Assembly: GCA_010028495.1 (NCBI GenBank) | Contig: RHCX01000006.1 | Span: forward strand, 1-36,387 | DNA: 36,387 nucleotides | Source: Nitrososphaeria archaeon | Lineage (GTDB): Archaea > Thermoproteota > Nitrososphaeria > Nitrososphaerales > Nitrosopumilaceae | Reading direction: 5' to 3' | The notes under the pieces: generated by a model | What the model was told of the DNA's origin: nothing | What the model saw: only the letters and a program-made list of their open reading frames with translations | Databases searched by the model: none | Made by a program: the position numbers and the translations under genes | Shown here: piece after piece, positions 22,481-30,699 of the stretch | How positions within the stretch are numbered: the stretch's first letter is position 1 | How the letters are laid out: each line of letters begins with the position of its first letter

Positions 22481-22622
22481 AGCCACAAGAACAAAAACCA
22501 TATTCATCAATTCGAACATTGCAGACTGGGCATTTTTCCCCATAGTCTACCTCCCAAGGCTCTTTGCCAAATAATTTGAAATGGTCATCTATCTCTAGTG
22601 GGATCTCTCGCTTTTTCTCCAA
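22467..22622 (-). CDS. Zinc-ribbon mini-protein (51 aa), absent from ORF track
   Basis: Read from TTG 22622: MEKKREIPLEIDDHFKLF, then WEVDYGEKCPVCNVR and a CSCGSSGD end with stop TAA at 22467-22469. CPVC and CSC give a plausible zinc site. A box ATTATTATACC centred about 26 nt upstream of the TTG matches the leaderless pattern seen at its neighbours and decides the start; there is no in-frame ATG. The 3' end overlaps the exported-protein gene by 14 nt. Function unknown; small zinc ribbons often act in RNA polymerase or ribosome assemblies. Confidence 0.65.
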   Translation of the reverse strand: MEKKREIPLEIDDHFKLFGKEPWEVDYGEKCPVCNVRIDEYGFCSCGSSGD

Positions 22623-22703
22623 CGTTTTGGCTTGGGCATTTTGGTATAATAATATGAGTAATTATCAAGTCAGAATTATTAACGCAAGTTATCGTACAAA
22701 AAC

Positions 22704-22892
22704 ATGAAGTGCGACTGCGGATGTCATTGTATCAAATGCAAAAGTCCTGATCTAGAATCATTTCAGGTTGGAAAGACAGAAGCAGACGGATATTTTGACA
22801 TGCATCATACTTGTCGCCAATGCAACACGCACTTTGATCACCTAGATGGAACGATCTATCAAAAATGTGATATCTGCAAATATTCTAGTTGA
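22704..22892 (+). CDS. Cys-rich zinc-binding small protein
   Basis: 62 residues from ATG 22704, with a GAATTATTAACG box about 26 nt upstream. Cys groups CDCGCHCIKC, CRQC and CDIC plus nearby His (MHHTC, THFDH) suggest two zinc sites: C-x2-C type ribbons formed by CIKC with CRQC and by the remaining Cys. No family recognised. It overlaps the convergent hypothetical gene by 8 nt. It lies just downstream of, and divergent from, the 51-residue zinc-ribbon gene. Confidence 0.7.
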   Translation: MKCDCGCHCIKCKSPDLESFQVGKTEADGYFDMHHTCRQCNTHFDHLDGTIYQKCDICKYSS

Positions 22893-23364
22893 TTAGTGGA
22901 GTTTGTTTGCAGTAGAAGGTCTTTTTCTCCTCAGAGGTTTTCATTAGTTCTCTATTGAATGCCATCTTTGAGAGAGTTTTAGATACAGCCAAAGGACTTG
23001 CAATCCATCCGTGTTGGAGTAACTGTTCTACTGTTTCCGATACGGTTCTTGGCTTTGCAAAGAATCCATTCATTTCCAGCTCTTCAATTCTGCTTGGAAG
23101 CTCTTCTGGTGTTATACCAGTTGGTGCGGTAAATTCCGGCTCGTGCACTTCGGCATTGCGAAGCATTTGCAGATAATCCATATTTTTCTCATATGTTTCT
23201 GTTATGCCTGATACTTTGAATTCCGGCTCTACTTTGTCAGAGCTCTCCTGTAATCTGGCAGTAAGATCTGCTATTACCTGCGGTAAAGTGTCATTATCTA
23301 CGTAAAAGTCGCGCGAGTCTATCTCTATCTCATTGTCTCCTAGCTTGAGTCTTACCTTTGCCAT
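22885..23364 (-). CDS. Conserved-looking hypothetical protein, possible winged-helix end
   Basis: 159 residues, ATG 23364, with a GATAAATCAA box about 26 nt upstream. The N-terminus is a beta hairpin (AKVRLKLGDNEIEIDSRDFYVD), the middle is acidic, and the C-terminal 70 residues (TVSETVEQLLQHGWIASPLAVSKTLSKMAFNREL) look like a helical, winged-helix-like unit. No membrane segment. I do not recognise a family; a thaumarchaeal lineage protein is likely. Confidence 0.65.
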   Translation of the reverse strand: MAKVRLKLGDNEIEIDSRDFYVDNDTLPQVIADLTARLQESSDKVEPEFKVSGITETYEKNMDYLQMLRNAEVHEPEFTAPTGITPEELPSRIEELEMNGFFAKPRTVSETVEQLLQHGWIASPLAVSKTLSKMAFNRELMKTSEEKKTFYCKQTPLIN

Positions 23365-23496
23365 ACATCAATGAGTATAGTTTTTGATTTATCTTGAGAG
23401 CTTAAAGGAGCTTAGAGGCATGGCCAAAACTTTTACACACCAAATGACGAAGTTTTTGCCTCCTTTACACAAAAATCATACATTGCAATACTAAAC

Positions 23497-23943
23497 ATGG
23501 CAAAAAAGGCAGCAGCTGCTGTTATTGTAATTATTCTAGCCATAGCAATCTTCGCATATACCCAATATGCATCGGCCTTACAAATCACTGCTAAAATTGT
23601 ACAAAGTAAGATTCTAGACAAATCAGAAAAAGGCACGACTCGCAGCCTCGAACTAGAATTTCACAACCCGTCCCTGTTAATCCTAACAGCTGGACAGACA
23701 GAATTCACAATATATGCAAATGACAAGACAATTGGCTCTGGCACACTGGATCCGTTTACTTTGCCAGCACTAGGCAACACCAAAACAAGCGGAACATGGC
23801 TCAAGGACCAGCCAGCAGAGATAAACTCGCAGATAAAGATCTCTGGCACCACAAAATATCAACTACTCTTTGCATCAATTGATGTGCCGTTTACGTATTA
23901 TCCAACACACGAGCAGACCAGCGAATTTATACAAGATTCCTAA
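23497..23943 (+). CDS. Membrane-anchored LEA14/WHy-like protein, second copy
   Basis: 148 residues. An N-terminal hydrophobic segment (AAAAVIVIILAIAIFAY) is followed by a beta-rich domain with SLELEFHNPSLLILTAGQTEFTIYAND, the LEA14/WHy pattern also seen in the protein at 17504. It faces the outside if the helix is an anchor. The PfkB kinase gene starts 9 nt after its stop, so the two may be co-transcribed, without an obvious functional tie. Confidence 0.65.
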   Translation: MAKKAAAAVIVIILAIAIFAYTQYASALQITAKIVQSKILDKSEKGTTRSLELEFHNPSLLILTAGQTEFTIYANDKTIGSGTLDPFTLPALGNTKTSGTWLKDQPAEINSQIKISGTTKYQLLFASIDVPFTYYPTHEQTSEFIQDS

Positions 23944-23952
23944 TCGCAAGTC

Positions 23953-24846
23953 ATGCTTACTGTTTTTGGCTCTACAGCACTGGACACAATCCGCACTCCA
24001 AACAAAATACTCAAAGATGTTCTAGGAGGGGCAGCAACATTTGCGGCAATCTCTGCGAGTTTTTTTGTTGATACTGGTTTGATAGCTGTGGTGGGAACGG
24101 ATTTTCCAAAAAAATATCACAATATTTTAAAAAAATATCTAGATCTGGAAGGATTGGCAATAGAAAATGGCAAGACATTTCGTTATGACGGCAGCTACGA
24201 TTCCACTTTATCCACAAGAACAACAAACAAGACAGAGCTCAATGTTTTAGGAACATTTCAGCCAACAGTGCCTGAAAAATACAAAAAATCCAAGTTCGTG
24301 TATCTAGCAAACAACGACCCTGACCAAAATACCAAGATAATCAAGGAATTTGACAATGTAAAATTCTCGATGTGCGATACAATAGAATTCTGGATTAACA
24401 CAAAAAGAAATTCCGTAATCAAAATGATCGGTGCAGTGGATGCCGTAGTGATCAATGACGAAGAGGCCAAACTCCTAACCAAAGAGCACAATCTGATAAA
24501 GTGTGCCAAAAAAATAATGAGTTGGGGCGCAAAATACGTCATAATTAAAAAGGGCGAACATGGCGCGCTGTTGTTCTTTGAAGATATCGTGTTTCCATCT
24601 GTTGCTTTCTCTTTGGAAGACATTGTGGATCCAACCGGCGCAGGCGATTCCTTTGCAGGCGCAATGATTGGATATTTGGCGTCTAAAAACAGCACCAGTC
24701 TATCGGATATCAAAAAGGCAGTAATCCACGGAAATGTCATGGGTTCATTTGCTGTGGAAAAGTACGGCCTTGATGGACTGACAACAATTACCAAGGCAAA
24801 GATCCAGGCCAGAATCAAAAAATATCAATCAATGATAGACTTCTGA
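23953..24846 (+). CDS. PfkB-family carbohydrate/nucleoside kinase
   Basis: 297 residues. The C-terminal signature DPTGAGDSFAGAMIGYLA near residue 226 holds the anion hole and catalytic Asp. The N-terminal part has DVLGGAATFAAISASFF, a shortened form of the sugar-binding start, and VINDEEAKLLT and YVIIKKGEHGALL complete the family. It phosphorylates a sugar or nucleoside with ATP; ribokinase and adenosine-kinase subtypes cannot be told apart. Followed 32 nt later by the dUTPase-like gene. Confidence 0.9.
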   Translation: MLTVFGSTALDTIRTPNKILKDVLGGAATFAAISASFFVDTGLIAVVGTDFPKKYHNILKKYLDLEGLAIENGKTFRYDGSYDSTLSTRTTNKTELNVLGTFQPTVPEKYKKSKFVYLANNDPDQNTKIIKEFDNVKFSMCDTIEFWINTKRNSVIKMIGAVDAVVINDEEAKLLTKEHNLIKCAKKIMSWGAKYVIIKKGEHGALLFFEDIVFPSVAFSLEDIVDPTGAGDSFAGAMIGYLASKNSTSLSDIKKAVIHGNVMGSFAVEKYGLDGLTTITKAKIQARIKKYQSMIDF

Positions 24847-24878
24847 AAGGTTATCTACAAGATCCAAAAAATAATTTC

Positions 24879-25208
24879 ATGGACAGATTGGATGAAATCT
24901 TTGCAATGCAAAAAGGACTGGCAGAAATGATGAATCTTGACAGATACCCAAAAGATCCAGAAGGACGCGTATCTGCATTGTCCACTGCAATAATGCACGA
25001 GGCAGTGGAATTACAGCGAACAACAAACTGGAAGTGGTGGAAAAAGCCCACACAATTCAATGAATCAGATGCAAGAGAGGAGCTAATTGACATTTGGCAT
25101 TTTGTAGTACAGGCATCACTAGAGCTGAACCTGACACCTGATGATATAGTACAAGAATATAGAAAGAAAAACGAGATAAATCGAAACAGGCAAAAAAACG
25201 GCTACTGA
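24879..25208 (+). CDS. Dimeric dUTPase/MazG-superfamily protein
   Basis: 109 residues, all alpha. HEAVELQRTTNWKWWKKP near residue 51 and ARELIDIWHFVVQASLEL-type helix (the sequence has REELIDIWHFVVQ) give the ExxE...ExxD metal site and the WKWWK block typical of the dimeric dUTPase branch. It probably hydrolyses dUTP or a similar noncanonical nucleotide, keeping uracil out of DNA. The same superfamily appears in the accessory cassette at 1290, but the two are not close copies. Overlaps the convergent MtrA-like gene by 7 nt. Confidence 0.82.
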   Translation: MDRLDEIFAMQKGLAEMMNLDRYPKDPEGRVSALSTAIMHEAVELQRTTNWKWWKKPTQFNESDAREELIDIWHFVVQASLELNLTPDDIVQEYRKKNEINRNRQKNGY

Positions 25209-25663
25209 ATTATTGGAATAATGTTCTGCAGTCTAGTTTCTCCAATTTTGTCTATTAGCTGAATTTTTTGAAAATTTGTAATCTCATCTTTTGATACTGT
25301 TAGTATTGGATCTGGGCTGATGGAATTTATTATTCTGTTGCTATCATCCGTGCCGAATTTATGAAGGCAAAACAGTGCATGGCCTGTTTTATGACCAGAC
25401 ACTTCTTTGCCGCATACTAAAATTGTGTGCAAGCTCGGATTCTGGTTTACAAATCGCACCAGCTCGTCAATTCCCCTGTTTTCAGAAAATAATCGTGCGG
25501 CAATTGCAATTTTCTGCATTACATTCGAATGAGAAATCTCTTTTAGCAGATCAATGCTGGATAATGTGCAAATAGCAATTCCAGAACCTGCGCCGACAAA
25601 TCTTTCTTCAGGAATTGGAAAGATTTTCTTGCATATTTCTCCTGCAATCTCTCCAAAATTCAT
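25202..25663 (-). CDS. Soluble MtrA-like corrinoid protein
   Basis: 153 residues. VCGKEVSGHKTGHALFCLHKFG near residue 84 matches MtrA, the corrinoid-binding subunit of the methanogen methyl-H4MPT:CoM methyltransferase, where a His of this region ligates cobalt. The C-terminal membrane helix of methanogen MtrA is absent, so this is a cytoplasmic form. No other mtr genes are seen, and ammonia oxidisers do not make methane. Its ATG overlaps the stop of the DegT aminotransferase (ATGA). It may be a methyl carrier or a corrinoid store. Confidence 0.8.
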   Translation of the reverse strand: MNFGEIAGEICKKIFPIPEERFVGAGSGIAICTLSSIDLLKEISHSNVMQKIAIAARLFSENRGIDELVRFVNQNPSLHTILVCGKEVSGHKTGHALFCLHKFGTDDSNRIINSISPDPILTVSKDEITNFQKIQLIDKIGETRLQNIIPIIQ

Positions 25664-26739
25664 AGATTCTTGATTATCTTTGCAGTCGTTTCTAGGTTTT
25701 TCCTAGTTACCTTTGGTTGCACTGGAAGTGAAAGAACGCTTTTTGCTGCCCATTCTGTGTTTGGCAGCTTTATCTTTTGACTGTAAAATGGAGTCTGGTG
25801 TACTGGTGTGCCATAGTATACAGTAGCGCCGATATCGTTTTCGTTTAGTTTCTTTGATATTTTGTCGCGATTTTTGCTAGCTATGGTATAAAGATACCAG
25901 TTTACCTTTTCATGCTTTCTTGGTATTGGCAATGTAACATCTGCACCTTGAAGCAATCCGGTTAGTATCTTGGCGTTTTGCGCTCGTTTTTGCAAAAATC
26001 CTGACAGTTTTTTCATCTGTACTTTTGCAATTGCGGCATTTATCTCTGGCAGTCTCAAATTCAATCCTAGAATTCTGGTGTCGTATCCATGAACCATTCC
26101 ATGGTTTCTAATCATTAGTAATTTTTCGTAAAGCTTTTCATCAGATGTTGTGATTACTCCACCTTCGCCTGAAGTCATGACTTTAGCCGCATACAGACTA
26201 AAACAACCCATCTGAGAAAAATTGCCGGTTTGCTTGCCCTTGTATGTAGAACCCATTGATTGCGCAGCATCCTCTATCACTGGAATGTTTTTCTTATTTG
26301 CAATCTCTGAAATCTCGTCAATATATGCAACATTCCCGTACAGGTGTACTGGCATGATTGCCTTGGTTTTTTTAGTGATTTTTCTTGCTAGGTCTTCGGG
26401 ATCCATGGTGTAGTTGTTCTTTTTGATATCAACAAAGACAGGCTTTGCGCCAACAGATACCACAGAATTTGCAGTAGCTACAAAGGTAAATGACGGAATC
26501 AAGACCTCGTCGCCGGCTTTGATATCAAGAGCATAAAGCGCTGCCTGTAATGCAGCAGTTCCAGAGTTTACTGCAATGGCATATTTTGATTTAACCAAAG
26601 AACAGACCAGTTTTTCAAATTCTTGGACGTTTCTGCCACCGTCCTTTGCTGCCGTGGTTAGTGCACCTGCTTTCAAAATAGCAGCAACTTCGGCAATCTC
26701 TTCTTTTCCAACCAATGGAACGTTGACTGGAACCTTCAT
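25660..26739 (-). CDS. DegT/DnrJ/EryC1/StrS-type aminotransferase
   Basis: The ORF track opens at 26790, but ATG 26739 (MKVPVNVPLVGKEEI) is the family-like start and has GTTTATTAC about 26 nt upstream. About 359 residues. NSGTAALQAALYAL binds PLP phosphate, IEDAAQSMGSTYKG holds the pyridine Asp, and SLYAAKVMTSGEGGV has the Schiff-base Lys. The family transaminates nucleotide-bound ketosugars for surface glycans, though some act on other substrates. Followed directly by the MtrA-like gene; no sugar nucleotide genes are adjacent. Confidence 0.92.
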   Translation of the reverse strand: MKVPVNVPLVGKEEIAEVAAILKAGALTTAAKDGGRNVQEFEKLVCSLVKSKYAIAVNSGTAALQAALYALDIKAGDEVLIPSFTFVATANSVVSVGAKPVFVDIKKNNYTMDPEDLARKITKKTKAIMPVHLYGNVAYIDEISEIANKKNIPVIEDAAQSMGSTYKGKQTGNFSQMGCFSLYAAKVMTSGEGGVITTSDEKLYEKLLMIRNHGMVHGYDTRILGLNLRLPEINAAIAKVQMKKLSGFLQKRAQNAKILTGLLQGADVTLPIPRKHEKVNWYLYTIASKNRDKISKKLNENDIGATVYYGTPVHQTPFYSQKIKLPNTEWAAKSVLSLPVQPKVTRKNLETTAKIIKNL

Positions 26740-26793
26740 GATTTTGTGATTTTCGCGAATAGTAATAAACCTCGTTGCACAATTAGACAATTC

Positions 26794-26799
26794 TTATAT
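26794..26799 (+). promoter_or_regulatory. TATA-like box of the four-helix membrane protein gene
   Basis: TTATAT centred about 26 nt before ATG 26822, indicating a leaderless transcript. Confidence 0.5.
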
Positions 26800-26821
26800 C
26801 CAAATCACAATTTTTGGCATC

Positions 26822-27385
26822 ATGGCAAAACATCTTCAGCAGACAGATAAAGCGTACAAGGTCTACCTGTACATTTTCTATGTTTGCGCGTTTGCAATGC
26901 TAGCTATAATGGTGTACGGAACGTGGGCAATGTATGTTGACTGGCAAGAGGACGGATACTATGTCATGGGAGAGGTCCTAGTCAACACAGAATTTCCGTT
27001 TGCACATTTTGCCAAATTAACTACGTGGCTTTTCTTTGCTTGTATAATTGGCTGGTACTGCGTTTCAAGAATTGGATGGAAAAAGGCAGTTGGCTTGCAT
27101 TCGTGGAGAATGTCATTACTCCAACTGATGCTTTTGGGCTTTGCAATCATAAACTTGTATGAAGTATTGTACAATTTTGTAATGCTAAATGCGCAGGTAA
27201 CTGCCGGAATTATAGATGGTAAAATGCCAGACATTGACAGATTAACAATCGCATATCCGGATCACACCAGACCGTGGAATCTGATATTTGCTACAAAGAT
27301 TTTCCTAGTTGGATTTTTGATTTCAGCTCATGCGTTCTATCTTAGTACCAGGCCAAGAAAATCGCAAGAAGAGCTCGAAACGTAA
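26822..27385 (+). CDS. Four-helix integral membrane protein of unknown function
   Basis: 187 residues with four strong membrane helices: IFYVCAFAMLAIMVYGTW, LTTWLFFACIIGWYCV, LLQLMLLGFAIINLYEVLY and FATKIFLVGFLISAHAFY. An exposed loop (VDWQEDGYYVMGEVLVNTEFPFAHFAK) and a second (GIIDGKMPDIDRLTIAYPDH) lie outside if the N-terminus is inside. Helix count and aromatic content suit a respiratory or ammonia-oxidation-associated protein, but I cannot assign it to a known Amo or cytochrome subunit. No heme-binding CxxCH. Confidence 0.8.
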   Translation: MAKHLQQTDKAYKVYLYIFYVCAFAMLAIMVYGTWAMYVDWQEDGYYVMGEVLVNTEFPFAHFAKLTTWLFFACIIGWYCVSRIGWKKAVGLHSWRMSLLQLMLLGFAIINLYEVLYNFVMLNAQVTAGIIDGKMPDIDRLTIAYPDHTRPWNLIFATKIFLVGFLISAHAFYLSTRPRKSQEELET

Positions 27386-27419
27386 CTTTATAGTATTATA
27401 AAAGAGAAACCCAGTATCA

Positions 27420-28460
27420 TTGGATGTAACAAGTAAAGTAGATCTGATTATGCGTCCTCCAACAGAAGAGGCAGTAACGCAGGAAGAGCTGACAAATCTA
27501 TTTCAGACAAACTCCAAGCCAAGGCATTACATCGGATTAGAGATTTCTGGATTTTTGCATCTTGGAAGTTTGATTAGTACAGGATTCAAGATTAATGATT
27601 TTATCAAGGCAGGAGTCGACTGCAACGTTTTCTTGGCAGACTGGCACACACTAATCAACGACAAGTTAGGAGGAAACTGGGAGACAATATCCAAGGTTTC
27701 CCAATATTACGAAAAAGCATTCAAGACTGTCTGCCCAGGCGTCAATATTATCCGCGGAAGTGAGCTGTACGATTCCCACAAAGAATACTGGAAAAATTTT
27801 GTCTTATTCACAAAACACATGACTCTAGCTAGAACAATGCGCACAATGACTATCATGGGCAGATCCGAAAGCGAGGACAAAATTGACTTGTCCAAATTAT
27901 TGTATCCTCCAATGCAGGCAGTCGATATCCATACTATTGATGTTGATATTGCGCATGCGGGAATGGACCAAAGAAAAATCCACATGCTGGTCAGAGAAAT
28001 ATTCCCAAAAATGAAGTGGAAGGTTCCAGTTGCTGTTCACCATGGATTGTTACCTGGACTAACAGAGCCAGTAGCTACTGATGATGAGGCTGGAACCAAA
28101 ATGTCAAAATCCAAACCAGCGTCTGGCGTTTTCATCCATGATTCCGATGACGAGATAAAATCAAAGATAAAGAAAGCCTGGTGCGAGCAAGGCAACATAA
28201 AGACTGCATTACTATCAATAGCAAAGCATGTCTTATTCCATGAACTCTCCGAGCTCACAGTAGAAAGACCCGAAAAATTCGGCGGAAACGTAACCTATAC
28301 CAATTACTCCCAGTTAGAATCTGCCTTTGCAGAAAGCAAGCTTCATCCAATGGATCTGAAAAATCTAGTTGCAGAAAATTTGGTCAAAATTGTAGGACCG
28401 ATTCGTGATAAATTGCAAATGGACGAAGACACTAAAAACGCGATTAAAAATTCCGTCTAG
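27420..28460 (+). CDS. tyrS: Tyrosyl-tRNA synthetase, archaeal type
   Basis: TTG start at 27420, with TATTATAAAA about 22-24 nt upstream. 346 residues, the archaeal size without the bacterial S4 domain. ATP-binding HIGH equivalent is SGFLHLGSL near residue 41; the tyrosine pocket includes GMDQRKIHML; KMSKSKP near residue 223 is the second signature. It charges tRNA-Tyr. TrpRS is the main alternative, but the HIGH-region and GMDQRK spacing favour tyrosine. The 3' end overlaps the convergent cobJ by 4 nt. Confidence 0.93.
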   Translation: MDVTSKVDLIMRPPTEEAVTQEELTNLFQTNSKPRHYIGLEISGFLHLGSLISTGFKINDFIKAGVDCNVFLADWHTLINDKLGGNWETISKVSQYYEKAFKTVCPGVNIIRGSELYDSHKEYWKNFVLFTKHMTLARTMRTMTIMGRSESEDKIDLSKLLYPPMQAVDIHTIDVDIAHAGMDQRKIHMLVREIFPKMKWKVPVAVHHGLLPGLTEPVATDDEAGTKMSKSKPASGVFIHDSDDEIKSKIKKAWCEQGNIKTALLSIAKHVLFHELSELTVERPEKFGGNVTYTNYSQLESAFAESKLHPMDLKNLVAENLVKIVGPIRDKLQMDEDTKNAIKNSV

Positions 28461-29227
28461 GTCTGTAGATTATATTTTGAGGTGTATCCTCTAGGATTAA
28501 TCATCAGATCTTTGAAATTGTACGTCGATGAATTGCCTATGATAACAGTACTAATCATGCCAAGCTGGTCTGCATGGCTTTCCATGTTTTCTAGATCTGT
28601 AACCACTATCACTTGGGATTCTCTGTACGCACCTTTGATAATGGCAACAGGCGTGGTAGGCTTTCTGTATTTGAGCAATAACTTTCTAGTATCCTGTAAT
28701 TGATGAATTCTTTTCTTGCTTGATGGATTGTAAATTACTATGACATAGTCGCCTTGCGCAGCCGCCTCTACTCTTTTTGTGATAATCTCCCATGGAACAA
28801 GCAAATCACTCATTGACACAACCGCAAAGTCTGTCATTAGAGGAGAACCAATTAGTGAAGCGCATGAATTCAATGCAGAAACTCCAGGTACTACTTCGAC
28901 TTGTAATCCTGATTTTGGATCCCAGCCGGCCTCTGCCAGCGTTTCATAGATCAAACCTGCCATTCCATAAATTCCAGGATCTCCGCTGGATACAAGCGAC
29001 ACAATTTTTCCAGACTGGGCAAGCTCGATGCATTGTTTCGCTCTTTCTACTTCTTGCGTCATTGCGTATCTGTGGATTTCCTTTCCCTGAATAAGATCTT
29101 CAACTAAACCAACATAGGTGTCATAGCCTACTATGGTGTCGCTTTCTACAATGACTTGCTTTGCGCGAAATGTCATGTGGTCATGCGATCCCGGACCTAC
29201 ACCTACAATGTATAATTTTCCTACCAA
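28457..29227 (-). CDS. cobJ: Precorrin-3B C17-methyltransferase
   Basis: The ORF track opens at 29290, but TTG 29227 (VGKLYIVGVGPG) is chosen: the tetrapyrrole methylase fold starts here and an ATAAATT box lies about 27 nt upstream. About 256 residues. VGVGPGSHDHMT binds SAM, SSGDPGIYGMAGL is the CobJ active-site block, and EVVPGVSALNSCASLIGSPL is the substrate-side motif. It methylates C17 and contracts the ring during cobalamin synthesis. No neighbours from the pathway are adjacent except the bluB-like gene in the same window. Confidence 0.94.
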   Translation of the reverse strand: MVGKLYIVGVGPGSHDHMTFRAKQVIVESDTIVGYDTYVGLVEDLIQGKEIHRYAMTQEVERAKQCIELAQSGKIVSLVSSGDPGIYGMAGLIYETLAEAGWDPKSGLQVEVVPGVSALNSCASLIGSPLMTDFAVVSMSDLLVPWEIITKRVEAAAQGDYVIVIYNPSSKKRIHQLQDTRKLLLKYRKPTTPVAIIKGAYRESQVIVVTDLENMESHADQLGMISTVIIGNSSTYNFKDLMINPRGYTSKYNLQT

Positions 29228-29250
29228 GTGATTTTTTTCTAAAAATTGAT

Positions 29251-29257
29251 AATTTAT
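29251..29257 (-). promoter_or_regulatory. TATA-like box deciding the cobJ TTG start
   Basis: Minus-strand ATAAATT, centred about 27 nt upstream of TTG 29227. It lies at the 3' end of the upstream exported-protein gene. Confidence 0.45.
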
Positions 29258-30672
29258 CCCTTGTTGGGTCTCGGCTCTACAATAGGACAATTAACAATGT
29301 GATCTTCGCTTAGCGGTCTTGCCGGAGCGACATAGATGGAACCATCTGATTTTTTGGATTCAATGTCTGATAGTGTTTCCAGTGGCATGGCGGAATTTTC
29401 CTCCTTCCATTCTACTATAGATACTCGACACACTGGAATGTAATTCTGGTCTGGCGTATTGCTGATTACGTTAGGCTGGAATCCAAGCGTGCCAGAGCCC
29501 CTGAGTCCATTTTTGAACTGGTACATATCAGATATGGTGGATTTTGCTAGGCTTGCTAGCTTGCCAGACACTGGGATCTTCATGATATCTGCTGGACCTT
29601 TTGGTGTTGCGTCTGGTATGATAACATAGGTGGTCCTGCCGTCAGGCCCCCATGATCTGTGAGCAACAAATGTCACTTTTCTAGTTCCATTGTCTATTTT
29701 CAACACTTGGACATCATTGAGATTGGTGCTGTTTGTTGCAGGAATTTTTCCGCCAGGCCAGGTAATTTGAGGAGTGTTGATTGTTACATTTGTTTTTGTT
29801 ATTTTTAGTCTAGAGTCCTTTTCCGCCTTTAGAACATCATCTGATGATTGCAATACTTGGGCCTTTTGCCCCGCTTTCCATGATACTAATGCAATACTGT
29901 TCAGAGGAGAATACTGTTTTTGCAAAGGAGTGGAGCTAAACACTTCATTTTGGTATCCGTAAATACCATCTCCCTTGATTCCGTTTGTGAAAACATATGC
30001 TGTATCCAGTGCGGAAGAAGGAATCCATCTAAGCTTTGGCGCAAATTTGACAGGCCAGCCCTGCTTTAGTGATACTTTTTCCGATATAGTTTGGTTGCTG
30101 GAATCTGTCAAAATATAATCTAGAGACTGCTTTTCAAAAAATCCCGCACGCATTGGTATCGATACAGGAATGTTTTGATTAGTCAGTGTTACTTCTTTGG
30201 ATTTTATTTCATATGTCTGCGATACCAATTCGACTGGTTTTCCACGAATCCATGCATCTACTGTTGCGGTTACGACAAACTGTGATGCGCTTCTAAATGC
30301 TACTGCCGAGCCTGTAAACTCGAATGTTCCGCCGTTTTTGGGCTCGATTTGCGTCACGGCATAAACCGTTTTTCTATCAACGCTCCATATTGGCTGGCCC
30401 TTGACATCCTCGCTTGGAATTTCGTGTAATACAATAATTTCAATTGGAGAATTTGCAGTAAAGGTTAGAGTCCCTGCGTAAATGCTTTCCTTGTTTGGCG
30501 ATAACACCAAAGCAAATTGGCCGGGTTTTCCGCTTGGATCAGAAGATGAGCTAAATGTCTTTGTAAAGTGCAGCTTTGTCTGGGGTTTTGCAACTGCAAA
30601 AGGATCCTGAACCAAAAACAAAACTGCTATTATTGGTATTAGAAATAATGCAAACAGAATTCTTTTGTTCAC
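29254..30672 (-). CDS. Large exported protein with internal duplication
   Basis: GTG start at 30672. 472 residues with a signal peptide or anchor (ILFALFLIPIIAVLFLV). Two copies of one unit are visible: YVFTNGIKGDGIYGYQNEVF with NSIALVSWK, near residue 228, and YQFKNGLRGSGTLGFQPNVI with RVSIVEWK, near residue 388. Both share a tyrosine/phenylalanine-x-NG-x-x-G-x-G-x-x-G pattern and a closing V-W-K strand. The N-terminal 190 residues are a separate beta domain. Two Cys (VCRVS and NCPIV) fall only in the second half. Unknown role at the cell surface. Confidence 0.8.
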   Translation of the reverse strand: MNKRILFALFLIPIIAVLFLVQDPFAVAKPQTKLHFTKTFSSSSDPSGKPGQFALVLSPNKESIYAGTLTFTANSPIEIIVLHEIPSEDVKGQPIWSVDRKTVYAVTQIEPKNGGTFEFTGSAVAFRSASQFVVTATVDAWIRGKPVELVSQTYEIKSKEVTLTNQNIPVSIPMRAGFFEKQSLDYILTDSSNQTISEKVSLKQGWPVKFAPKLRWIPSSALDTAYVFTNGIKGDGIYGYQNEVFSSTPLQKQYSPLNSIALVSWKAGQKAQVLQSSDDVLKAEKDSRLKITKTNVTINTPQITWPGGKIPATNSTNLNDVQVLKIDNGTRKVTFVAHRSWGPDGRTTYVIIPDATPKGPADIMKIPVSGKLASLAKSTISDMYQFKNGLRGSGTLGFQPNVISNTPDQNYIPVCRVSIVEWKEENSAMPLETLSDIESKKSDGSIYVAPARPLSEDHIVNCPIVEPRPNKG

Positions 30673-30699
30673 TATATCAGAAAAGTTTTGGTATCGTTT

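Noticed and set aside
26822-27385. Assignment of the four-helix membrane protein as an ammonia monooxygenase subunit
   Set aside because: Helix count fits loosely, but no sequence feature I can recall ties it to AmoA, AmoB, AmoC or AmoX-type subunits.
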